DNA from: Antedon mediterranea
Lineage: Eukaryota; Echinodermata; Crinoidea; Comatulida; Antedonidae
Assembly: GCF_964355755.1 (NCBI RefSeq)
Contig: NC_092670.1
Span: forward strand, 38,365,795 to 38,429,794
Reading direction: 5' to 3'
DNA length: 64,000 nucleotides
Under the pieces are notes generated by a model that did not search any database, was not told the origin of the DNA, and worked only from the letters and a program-made list of their open reading frames with translations. The position numbers and the translations under genes were made by a program. Numbering within the stretch: position 1 is the stretch's first letter; the number at the start of each line of letters is the position of its first letter. This document shows, piece by piece, positions 1-11,300 of this stretch.

Positions 1-52
1 GTACCAAATAGTTTCTATATATTAGTTTTTATTTCTTTTTTTTTTTTTATAG

Positions 53-1152
53 AAAACCCAGCCAAAATTTAATAAGATATCGTTCTTCCTACAACCTCAT
101 TCAACTTCCGGTGCAAAAACTCTTAAAAAGTAAGTTTATACCGTTTTTATGTTTTGAAAAAAGATTTGTGGCAAAAATGATTAAATATGTATTGTTCCCC
201 AAAACATTGAAAACAGTTCTTGTTTTTTTCTTTAAATTACAGTTTTTTAGGTCACTTTTTGGTCAACGGGAATAACTATAATGTGTCATTAATAACATTG
301 AACAATGCATTGTTTAAGAATTATATTTTCAGGACAATATAATCTTTAAGTTTATTGACTTTGTAAACAGTATCTTTGGCATAATACTTTCATTTTGTTT
401 TTAAAATAATATTTTTTTAAAAGTCTGACGTTTATTTAATGTCTAGGGATAGGCTATCAGCTAGCGACATGCTTCAAATACGTAAGGTTCTTGAGCATGT
501 CTACGAGAAGGTTCTTGGAGTAGAGAACGGTAGCCAACAAGGAATGGTGAATGGAAAAGAACAGGAGGGCCAAGATGCTGCTAGTGTAAGCAATGCTGAG
601 GAGAAGGTTGAACTACTATGCCAAGATCAGGTAAGTTGTGCCAGTCTCTTGTCTTTAAAGCTCTGTCTACACTATCAAATTATTTTGACAAAAAAAAGTG
701 TGATGTCCCCAAATATGGCAGTGATATGACATCATCATGTCTATATATGGGCACATCACATTTTTTTGTCACATAAAGTTTGATAGTGTAGAGAGAACTT
801 TACACTGGATAGTTTCATAATAAAACTAATAAAAGTGGATCCAGGATTCTTTTAACAGGGGGAGCACTACATAATAATAGTTATTAATAGTAAGTCTGTA
901 GAAGATATCCACTGAGCATTGTCTCATTCAAATGTCAAATGACCCTTTCCTACTAAATAATAAATTTAGAATTTTAAGCGCATACTGCATAAAGGCTCTA
1001 TACCCTTTAAAATAAAATAGTTGATGACATTTATTTGTTTTTTTTCTCTTCAGGTTATAGACCCAAATATGGATTTACGAACTGTACGATATTTCATTTG
1101 GAAAACAGGTGGAGATTTAACACTCAATTACAGATACAAATCAACTCACTGA
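53..1152 (+). CDS. WDR48: WDR48 (UAF1), C-terminal three exons (5' end outside window)
   Basis: Exons are 53-129, 447-630 and 1054-1152 (stop TGA), joined by AG/GT sites in consistent phases (2, then 0); together they encode the last 119 residues. The reading includes FFLQPH, then [29 protein letters not shown] and the terminal stretch [20 protein letters not shown], which I recognise as the C-terminal ubiquitin-like part of WDR48. WDR48/UAF1 is the WD-repeat partner that activates the deubiquitinases USP1, USP12 and USP46; its C-terminal SUMO-like domains contact substrates. The N-terminal WD40 propeller would lie upstream of the window. The middle exon holds a divergent acidic loop rich in G, E, Q and N. 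A copy of the M1 MITE sits in the last intron, 28 bases after the donor. Identification is by family memory, not by a database search. Confidence 0.9.
659..801 (+). mobile_element. M1 MITE, copy 1 (reference description)
   Basis: M1 is a ~150 bp palindromic MITE. Ends are AGCTCTGTCTACACTATCAA on both sides. The left arm continues ACTAGTTTGACAAAAAAGTG, TGATGTGCCCAAATATGGTA; the right arm (other strand) continues ACTTTATGTGACAAAAAATG, TGATGTGCCCATATATGGAC. Insertions are often flanked by TTAA or TA. I call + the orientation with CTAGTTTGAC on the left. This copy is in the last WDR48 intron. Confidence 0.85.
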
Positions 1153-1334
1153 ATATGTAAATGCAAAATTATTTTTTTAATTGCCAAAACAGTAGTTGAT
1201 GTTACAGATTTTTGCATTCCTCATAAAATTATGCCATGTTACAGAGAGACAACATGTTATGGTTATACATATACTACATAGTACAAATGGTACCTGCAAA
1301 TCAAATTTCCTCATTCCAATATAAAATAAGAGTT

Positions 1335-1522
1335 TATCTGTCTACACTATCAAACTTTGTGTGACAACAAAAAATGTGATGGGCCCATATATGCTGGAAT
1401 TGGCGCTTTACAAATTCGTATATATTATTATTATTATTATTATGATGTTGTCACATCACTACCATATTTGGGCACATCACACTTTTTTGTTAAACTAGTT
1501 TGATAGTGTAGACAGAGCTTTA
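1335..1522 (-). mobile_element. M1 MITE, copy 2
   Basis: Interrupted by a SINE tail (1392-1443). Confidence 0.8.
1392..1443 (+). mobile_element. 5'-truncated SINE tail inside an M1 MITE
   Basis: GCTGGAATTGGCGCTTTACA, AATTCGTATATATTATTATT; identical to the tail of the SINE at 56447-56624 and inserted at a different point of M1. Confidence 0.6.
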
Positions 1523-1600
1523 TAAGTACACACTTGTAATGTGTGTTGCAGTATGAGTGTGTGAGCAATCAGGAAACTGGGGATATTCTAATAGGTTCTT

Positions 1601-2072
1601 AAGTTCTGTCTACACTATCATCATGTCTATATATGGTAGTGATATAACCAAATATGGTAGTGATATAACCAAATATGGTAGTGATATAACCAAATATGGT
1701 GATGATATGGCATCATCATGTCTATATGGTAGTGATATAACCAAATATGGTGGTGATATGGCATCATCATGTCTATATGGTAGTGATATAACCAAATATG
1801 GTGGTGATATGGCATCATCATGTCTATATGGTAGTGATATAACCAAATATGGTGGTGATATGGCATCATGTCTATATGGTAGTGATATAACCAAATATGG
1901 TGGTGATATGGCATCATCATGGCTATATGGTAGTGATATAACCAAATATGGTGGTGATATGGCATCATCATGTCTATATGGTAGTGATATAACCAAATAT
2001 GGTGGTGATATGGCATCATCATGTCTATATACATTTTTTTGTCACATAAGTTTGATAGTGTAGACAGGGCTT
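1601..2072 (+). mobile_element. M1 MITE, copy 3, expanded
   Basis: The ends are normal, but the centre has expanded into the 51 bp tandem array at 1625-2030. Confidence 0.85.
1625..2030 (+). repeat. 51 bp tandem repeat grown inside an M1 MITE
   Basis: Three 18-21 bp sub-repeats of GGTAGTGATATAACCAAATA are followed by seven 51 bp units (one of 48) combining that with GGTGGTGATATGGCATCATC and ATGTCTATAT. These words are the M1 centre. Open frames with a 17-residue period exist on both strands and are artefacts. Confidence 0.9.
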
Positions 2073-2567
2073 TATGATACAGCATATAACTAACTACTAT
2101 ACTGTAGTATAGACTGCAATGTAGTAGTAAATTTAAGCCTTGGAAGAATATATGAATATATTTTAGAATATAAGAGAAAGCTAAATGCATTCAGTGTCAA
2201 ATACAGTAGTAGGATAATGTAAAAAAAGAATTGAATTAATTAACAAAAGATTAAAAACAAATAAGCTGGACTTTTGTACATATGATTTTTTTTTTACATA
2301 AACAAAATAAAAAATATATGCACTGATTAAAGATATGTATTTATTGTTAATAATAAAATCTTTACACTTAGTAATAAATCAAAACCTATTATACTATTAT
2401 AATATTTTTATTTGTATTTTATGTTTTATTTCCAATATTAGTATTTTATATGAATTATCATATAATATATGTGATATATATGTAAATATTTATTTATAGT
2501 TAAATACCTGGAATAAAATTGATAAAACTTTCCCTTAGAAAATTGTTTTTGTGTGTGATTTGTCTTT

Positions 2568-2731
2568 AATCTTTGTCTACACTATCAAACTAGTTCGACA
2601 AAAAAGTGTAATATGCCCAAATATGGTAGTGATATGCTCAAATATGATAGTGATATGACATCATCATGTCCATATATGGGCACATCACATGTTTTTGTCA
2701 CACAAAGTTTGATAGTGTAGACAGAGCTTTA
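2568..2731 (+). mobile_element. M1 MITE, copy 4
   Basis: Full length, with one extra GATATGCTCAAATATGATAG sub-repeat at the centre. Confidence 0.85.
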
Positions 2732-2732
2732 A

Positions 2733-5061
2733 CGTAATTGATGGCAACAGTAGCCATATATAAATTGAAACTTGATTTGGCTCAAGTTTATTTTTCATTT
2801 AATTTAAGTTGCATTTGTTGTCCTTGGCTATAAATACTGTAAACGGAAATTAAAATCATATGTCAACATTTAAAAGCTTTAATGCAAAATATGATTGGCA
2901 ACAAATACATTTCTGGCAACAACAGCTTCTATAATCAATGTTGTAATATCTCTTGTTTAAAAGGAACACAACTCTGAACCCCCACACCTCTTTCCCTCTT
3001 CCCCACCCCAACCAAAATTAAATGAAAATTGGATATAAAAATCAAACTATTGATCAGACGTATTGAAAGCATTTATAAATATTTTATTATTAATGAATGG
3101 TATATTGGCACAATTTAGTATTATATATGAAAATCTTTAAAATAAGTATATTTGTTTGTAAATTTAACATTAATTTATTTAACATATACATTTTATATAT
3201 AAACATCTCAATCCTATAAAATCACTTAAAATGTTCAAATTATTATATTTTATTTATTGTGACCATAGTGGGTATTGTTATTGGAAATACTTTTTACGCT
3301 TTAACTATCTCCAGTAGCTATCTAATAACATGCTAGTTTAAATCTACATGCTAATTTAAATCTTCACATTCCTAAACCTACTCTTGAAATTTTCAAACTC
3401 TCTTTCAGCTACAAGGCCCCTCATTTCTACAATGATCTTTTCCTCTTTCAAAACTAGACTTATGACTTTTCTCAAAACTATGTAATCCTTTTTCAGATTT
3501 TAATTGTAAAATAGTAGATCTAAATTTTTATTTATATATATATATTTTATATTTTGCTTAATTTAACATATCTGTTATTTTCTATTTGTCAAGGATTTTT
3601 AGTCTTATGTAATTAATTTTATTTTTTTGGTTTTTCTTTTACTTTTCTGTTTTTGTTGTTTTTTGTATACTGTATCTGTTCTGAGGGTCCCAAATGATCA
3701 GCAAATTCTGGATGGATCACTCTCATTAACATATGGTTAAAATAAAAAAATAAAAAACACTCGGTCTAAAATACAGTATTAACTAATACATTATACATAT
3801 AGAATAGTAGTACGTCATGGAATAGTACACTAAATACCCAATAAAATGTACAGGTAATTATAAATAATTAGGCATAAGGTTTATAAATTTAAAATCACTT
3901 TGTTTGCAATTAATAAGTCAAGTCAAGTATCATTTATTATCATTTGTTTTAAGAAAAAACATAGAAATTCTGTTTGCTCTGTTGGCGGAGCACAATATCC
4001 AACGAACACAACACGAACTCAAAAACAAAAACATTACAAAAAGTGTCTACATCACATAAGAAGACCTTGATTTTCCGTAAATAATGAGTATTTCATTAAT
4101 AATTTGACCAATTATTAAAAAAGACAAAATAAAAAAATAGATTCGCTCCATTATGTATACATAGTACTATTTATATAAAAAATCTATGCTTAAAAAAAAT
4201 TAATACAATTTTGTCTAGACATAACAGAACGATTTACAAAATATGAATTTAGTATTAAATCAACATTTCCTCCCTTATATTCATAATTACACATTATGAC
4301 AATTTCCTGCTAACCACTGAAAATATCTATAAATAGAACATGGTTGCTATTTTTCAGCAGTACCTTAAAGAGCGTCTTCCTTTGTGGTTATTTCAATTAT
4401 TAAATTTTGATGGTAATCAAATAATTTGCTAAATTATAGATAGTTTATAAACTTGAGAAAATGTTATATATACTACATAATAATACTGTTTTTGAATTAA
4501 GTATGATATGAATATGTTTTGCATATGAATATGAAAATATCTGTTGATAAATATTATTATAAGATAAATGATTGGAGTATTTGATTTTGAAAAAATTGTG
4601 CTCAATGGACAAGAACTTTTTTTTTATTTGAAGAGGTAAACATTTCAGTATGTTGCTATCAATTGAGTACTTTATACTAACTAAACCTGTTAAACTACTC
4701 AATGGTAAAAGTCCCTCTTAAACACACCAACATTTCAACATATAATTTATCTATTTACCAGCTTATAACATTTTTTAAAAGTTAAAAATTAAACAATTTT
4801 TACCAAATAAAATGTTAATATTTAATAATATATTTCTGAAAGACTTCATTGGTTTTTCTACAAACAAAATCATGAAATGTGTGTAATATTGTGTGTAAAT
4901 ATGTATAAATTGTATATAAAATGCCCTTAGTATAATCAGTGACAAATGAACAGTAGTACAGGATACACTTAACTAAAAACTTTCCTTGGACCACATAAGT
5001 AAATATAGCTTGTGTTAGCCAATCAGAAGCTTAGCTAAATTAGTGTCACAGGTTTAAACAC
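2733..5061. other. Gene-free AT-rich interval between WDR48 and the Rab20-like gene
   Basis: No convincing exon on either strand. It holds a LINE 3'-end remnant (about 3360-3760) and otherwise low-complexity AT-rich sequence. The 3'UTR of the minus-strand Rab20-like gene should occupy part of its right side, but I could not fix a poly(A) site. Confidence 0.5.
3360..3760 (+). mobile_element. LINE 3'-end remnant
   Basis: Reads in one frame as FSSFKTRLMTFLKT, like the C-terminus of LINE reverse transcriptases (usually FKSRLKTFLF). It is followed by a tail containing TCTGAGGGTCCC, ATGATCAGCAA and TGGATGGATCAC, ending in an A-rich run. The same tail ends the tRNA-derived SINE at 34715-34975, so this LINE family is the likely retroposition partner of that SINE. 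Confidence 0.5.
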
Positions 5062-5216
5062 AAAGCCGATTTTCCACTAGGCGAATTTGTTCACGCAAAT
5101 CGAAAGAGTCCGCTTATACGCATGCGTATTCAAGTTTCCAAATCCTTTTCTACGCATGCGTATAAGCTGACCCTTCCGAATCGTGCGAACAAATTGGGTT
5201 AGTGAAAAATCGGTTT
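5062..5216. mobile_element. Palindromic MITE
   Basis: The left end AAGCCGATTTTCCACTAG is mirrored by the right end (reverse complement AAACCGATTTTTCACTAA). Inner copies of the near-palindrome TACGCATGCGTA occur in both arms. The whole 155 bp can fold on itself; no coding capacity. Confidence 0.6.
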
Positions 5217-5398
5217 ATCCGTCTAATAAATACTCTTCCCTTAAACAAGGGCCAAATCGTTTGACATTAGTCAACACTAATTAGACCTAAAAATGAAGTG
5301 CTTTTGACTAGTATTATTATCAAACCTGGTGATGTAATTGCAAAATACAAGCCTCTGATTGGCTAACAGACTATGCTTATGATGTTCTGGGTGTGGTT

Positions 5399-8300
5399 TC
5401 AGCAACATAGTTTCTTACTTTCTGTCATTGGTTCTTCTTTATCTATTGAAATAATGTTTTTATCCTTTATCTTCTTGCTTCCCCTAGATACCTCCCTTGT
5501 TTTTCCTAGCGGTAATAATTCTTCAAATATATACTCAAAAACTTCACATACATTTTCACCCGTTAACGCGCTTGTCTCAAAACACGGTGTCACTACAGGT
5601 GACATTTTAGATTTTATTCTTGCTTCATTAATCTTCAGTGCAAAGTTTTCTGCCTCTTCTTTAGTCACGTGACTAGAGTCGGTTTGATTGTTTTCATTTT
5701 TCGCGATTGCTTTCTTAAGATCGAGTTTAGTTCCAGTAACGCAAAATAAGCAATCGTCTTTTGCAGCATCGAGCAGCGGTAAGAAACGTTTCTCTAGCAT
5801 TTCAAAGGTTTTTTTATTTGAGACATCATAGGCTAAAATTGCAGCCGAAGCATCTCTGCAATAGAATGAGCTTAATCCCGAGAACCGTTCTTCACCAGCT
5901 GTGTCCTGTAATACAGAAATAAGTATCTTAAGTTCTGTCTACACTATCAAACTTTATGTGACAAAAAAAATGTGATGTGCCCGTATATGGACATGATGAT
6001 GACATGTCACTACCATATTTATGCATAACATAACAATTTCTGGTCTATTACAACAGAGCAACACTTACCCATATTGCGATATTATACTGTCCCCATTGTT
6101 TTAAAGAAAAGCATGCTCCAATAGTCTAAACAGAAACGGAATTGAATATTTATAAATTTAGATTGAATGATGTGCACATTTATTAGAAACAAGGTCATGG
6201 GGTTGCAACAGCAAAAAGCCCCATGACATGCATATGCCCTTTAATAATGTATGTTGTTTAGGGCCTGAACTTATTTGTTACTATTTATTAGCTCTTCCCG
6301 TGATATATTATATTTTTTTTTTATGTTTATTAATTTATGTTGGTTTTTGGGGCAAATAAAAACATTTTTTTATGTTGAAAAGTTGTGAAATGTTTATTAA
6401 TAGGGAGGTTTCACAACCTTACGAATACGATAACGACAACGGATACGTCACACATTTGTGAAACTTTTGAGCTGATCCCCATTTCATATTCGTAAAGCGT
6501 ATTCGTGTTGACGTATATCACCATATTTTTAACTACAAAACGAGTATAGTTTTTGATCTATTTTGCACATTTTGCATTTAAATCAGGAATGATTCATGAT
6601 TATAATATAATTATAGATTAATTGAAAGTAATTTACTAAAGTAATTTACTAAAATGCCAGGTAAACTTTGATAAATAGCAGTTTGTAAAGTCCTCACTCA
6701 CTTTGATGTTACGCTAGGCCTAGGCAGCCAAGCAACACGTATCTGCGCTTCGCTCAAATTTACCACAGTCATATTTTGGACGGCGCTTTCAATATTTCGT
6801 TGCCATGCGAAACAGATTTTTACTTGCTTACAAAAAACGAATACGTGTGCGTGATGTATCCGTTTTCGTATTCGTAAGATTGCGAAACCTCCCTAATATT
6901 ATCAATAGAAAATATACATACTCCAACATTATGTGTAAATTCACCATCTATGTAACGTTTCACCAGCGTTGTTTTGCCTACAAAAGCTTCACCAACTATC
7001 ACCACTTTTACGTCTCTGAAGTAAAAAATAAAGCATCATAAAAGTTTAGATATTTTTAGAGTAAATGGCGCAGTGTTGAACGATGAATTTCTGTTTACGA
7101 GATCACATTTTTTCGTGTCCTTTTACTTGACAATTACTTACGTTTGCTTCTCTATAGTTTAAAAGATTTATATTGGAATTTTATTAATTATTACCATCAA
7201 AATTGAATATTGAAATAACACACAAAAAATGTATTTACTGAATACTGAATGAAAGCTTTATTTAATATTTGTCCATTATTATTATAAAATAACAATCAAT
7301 AGAAATTCATCTTAAAGATTGGCAAATGTTATTATTATAGGTAAGTAGTACGATTCATCATCAGACGTTGTCAGTCCACTGCTGGACGAAAGCCTCAGCA
7401 TGTTTCTGCCACAGTGCACGATCTCTAGCTGCTCCCTGCCACTGCACTGTACCCCAATACTTGTCTATTTCATCTCGCCATCTCACTCATTGTCTTCCTC
7501 TATTTCTACTCCCATCCATCGGTCTCCATGATGTCATTAGCGAAGTCCATCTATTGTCTCTTCTCCTACTGATATGTCCAGCCCACTTCCACTTACTTAA
7601 TTTGATAGTTCTTATAATGTCTTGAACTTGTGTTTGTTTTCTCACCCATTCATTTGTTTTTCTGTCTTTATATGTGATTCCGAGAATATTTCTTTCCACG
7701 TTGTGCTGTGCTGCTGCTATTTTCTTTTCCATTTTATTTGACAGTGCCCAGGTCGCAGCTCCATATGTCATGGTTGGTAACACGCATTGATTAAAGACCT
7801 TTCTTTTTAGGTTTAACGGTATTTCCCCTCTCATGATTTTGCTCAGTTTACCATATTGGCACCAGCCCAATCTGATTCTCCTCTTTATCTCCTGTTCTTG
7901 ATTCTTTTATCTCACGCTAAATCTCTGCCCCAGATAGATATATTCATTTACTTCATCAATTTTATTTCCATTAACAGTTCACAGAACCATGTGGTACCAT
8001 GGAATTTGCCATAACTTTTGTTTTCTTCATATTCATTTTCAATCCACAGCATTTGCAAGGTCTTTAAGCCGTATCCGGATATTCACCCCCTGGACATTTA
8101 CCCCGGAAAACTACCCCCCGGACAACCACCACCTGGACCACTACCCCTTTAGGACAACTACCCCCTTAGGACAACTACCCCCTTAGGACAACTACCCCCT
8201 TAGGACAACTACCCCTTTAGGACAACTACCCCTTTAGGACAACTACCCCTTTAGGACAACTACCCCCCGGACAAATACCCCCCGGACAACAAATACCCCC

Positions 8301-11300
8301 CGGACAACAACCACCCCCTGGACAACTACCCCCGGACAATTACCCACTAGGGACAATTACCCCCTAGGGACAATTACCCCGCGGACAACTACCTCTGACA
8401 CAATACTCCCCGTAGGAAAACTACTTTCTGGACAATACTCCGAGGGCAAATAATCTTTTAGGACAACTACCTCCGTAGGACAACTAACCCCTGGACAACT
8501 AACCCCTGGACAACTAACCCCTGGACAACTAACCCCTGGACAACTAACCCCTGGACAACTAACCCCTGGACAACTACCCCCCGGACAATTACCCCCTAGG
8601 AACAATTACCCCCTGACAATTACCCCCTGACAATTACCCCCGGAGAATTACCCCCTCCCCCGGGTAATTACCCCGCGGACAACTACCTCTGACACAATAC
8701 TCCCCGTAGGACAACTACCTCCTTGACCTGGACAATACTCCGAGGGCAAATAACCTTTTAGGACAACTACCTCCGTAGGACAACTAACCCCTGGACAACT
8801 ACCACCCAGACAACTATCCCTTTAGAACAACTACCCCCCCGGACGGACAACTACCACCCAGACCATTCAACAACCTGACTCTGCAACAGTGTATAATAGG
8901 AATAACTAATATACCTATATATATAACTATATTTTAATTCGTTACTTTGACGAATTACTATTCATTATTGTAAACAAAAGTAAAAGATTGAACATAAATA
9001 TAGCCTGGTATAAACTGAAGATTGTCACACATGATCATAGGATAGTCGAACGTATTATATAGTACTCCCTTTATTTACTGTAAAGACTGGGTTCGCTAAT
9101 AATAATAATAATTTTTGCGTCAGGACAATGTCACTCCCATGAAACATCATATGGAATAATCGGCGTCTATTTCCATTAGATTATACCCCCTCCCATTGAA
9201 TAAACAACTTTCTTCCAATAAATGTCCACCTAAAAACCACCTAAACAATAAACAGCCCAGGCCGTTTTTTCAATAAATACGGTACTTTAAATCTAGCACA
9301 TCTAGCGTGCTGTTAAACAGAATAATCGGTTAAAAACGAGAAGAGAGACCACACTATACGAAAAGGGAGACCCTTTTCGTATTGGGTCTCGTGTCAGGTC
9401 TCTGGTCTCGGGTCTCTAGTTTCGAAACACCCGTAAAAAACAGATGATTTCATTTTTACAGAAACCGGTCATATATATTTGTCTACTTTTGGATTGGGGG
9501 GGGGGGGGACGGGGTAGTTACCCGGGGGGGGGGGGGGGGGTAGTTATCCTAAGGGGGTAGTTGTCCTAAGAGGGTAGTTTAAGTTGTCCTAAGAGGGTAG
9601 TTGTCCGGGTGGTAAACATCCGGGGGTTAACTGTCTAGGGGGTAGGTGTCCTAGAACCCTTTAATTAAGCATATCCTCCACTTCACTGATTTGCTCTCCC
9701 AGGACAACAATGTCATCTGCAAACCTCAAATGATTAAATTTTTCTTCATAGTACGATTAAAAACAGATAAATATAAAATAATAATAAAGGATAATTAGGG
9801 GCCGGCTAGGCCTATACTTTTATTTAATATTAATTATTATTAAATATACACCTAGGCCTAGGCCCTAGGCTAGGGCCTAGCTAGAGGCCTATATAGCCTA
9901 CTAGGCCTAGGCTAGGGACTACAGTAATCTAGCCATACATGGACGTACACTATAATTTATTTATAATACCTCTCTCATACTAAACTAAGGCGCCTAGCTA
10001 GTACTGTAGTAGTAGATAGGCCAGGGCTAGGCCGCCTAGCCTAGGCCTACTACTACGGGATCCAGTCAAGTCGCCCCATCGCAAAGTCGCCCCATACAAA
10101 GTCGCCCAATACAAAGTCGCCCCATCGCAAAGTCGCCCCAAAACAAAGTCGCCCCATTACAAAGTCGCCCCATCGCAAAGTCGCCCCAACGCAAAGTCGC
10201 CCCATCGCAAAGTCGCCCCAACGCAAAGTCGCCCCATCGCAAAGTCGCCCACGGTTTTATTTCGGAAGTGCCGCCGCTAGTAGTACGCTGTTTTAATCAT
10301 ATAGCGGTTGCGTTTGATATCGATTGCGTTGTTACTTTGGTCGCGCTAAATGTCGTATACATTATAATGTTTATCCAGCTATTATACATAATTTGTGTTT
10401 TAATTTTTATTTTACAGGTTATAATGGAGTGATGTGCTTTTTAAAAATCATTAAAAAATAGTCCCTTGTTTGAAAGTTCTAAAAAGATTTCGAAAAGATT
10501 ATCCCTGATTTATAGTTTCGAAAATGTTAATTTAATATGATTTTAAAATTAGTTACCAGAGCCACAATTACGAATCTTTCTTCAACCTACGCGTGGATAC
10601 CAGCTCATTTTTTAGGATAATATAATAAGTGTATAAATAGTAGGCCTTCGTATATTTACAATAGTTAAAACAATAACAGCGTTGTAAGACAATAAATGTT
10701 ATATAGGCTACTTATTAATCATTTTGCATTTATTGACAAGTTATGTGTCTATAGTTATTTAATTTTAATTATGACTTTTCAAAATGAAGAAATAAAAAAA
10801 AAGGGGATTTCTTCGCCGATATGATCGTTTTACACATGCAGGTATTTTAGTAAAATTAAAACGCTACATTTTGACCATGGAAAAACCATCGTACAGTATG
10901 ATTATCGTGTGCGTGTTTTTTAAAAAGGGGAATCCCCGACGGGCAGCAGAAAGACGTAGCAGCTGTGAGAAGGAAACAGATACCAGAAGGAGCAGCTCCG
11001 ATTGGTTTCAGAGAATGTTTCAGATTGCGAGTCGCTTTTTATTCAACAGCAGAATGATCATTTTACTGAAGAAATTCTTTTCAACCCTTTTGGTTATAGA
11101 ACATTCTAATTATCATGCCTAATAAATATCCTCATATCGGGTGTTTATTTAATTTTAATAAACAAGACAGTGAAGAGGCACGGAATAATACGTACACGGA
11201 CGTACGACGAATACACACATGCACGTCATCATTTACGACATAATATAGTGGCGATATCATGATGCAATTTTATAATGGATATAATGATGGGATTGCATTT

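Larger units (their letters stand above)
1153..2567 (+). other. WDR48 3'UTR and downstream DNA
   Basis: No coding sequence is visible. The stretch contains M1 MITE copies at 1335 and 1601 and very AT-rich DNA with several AATAAA hexamers, the last near 2512. The true poly(A) site cannot be chosen from sequence alone. Confidence 0.5.

Noticed and set aside
1557-2190. Repetitive proteins (YGSDITKYGGDMASS and HHHIWLYHYHI types)
   Set aside because: Translations of the expanded M1 MITE centre in different frames.
8357-8605. Repeated GVSCPGVSCP reading on the minus strand
   Set aside because: Translation of foldback A1 arm modules, not a collagen- or metal-binding-like gene.
10066-10250. CRISPR-like array of short repeats
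   Set aside because: Units are directly contiguous without spacers, mirrored by an inverted array, and the genome is clearly that of an animal.
10871-11122. Gene in the foldback B core (83 codons)
   Set aside because: The homologous core in element D has several stops in the same frame; only the short FFKKGNP reading is shared, so coding is unsupported.
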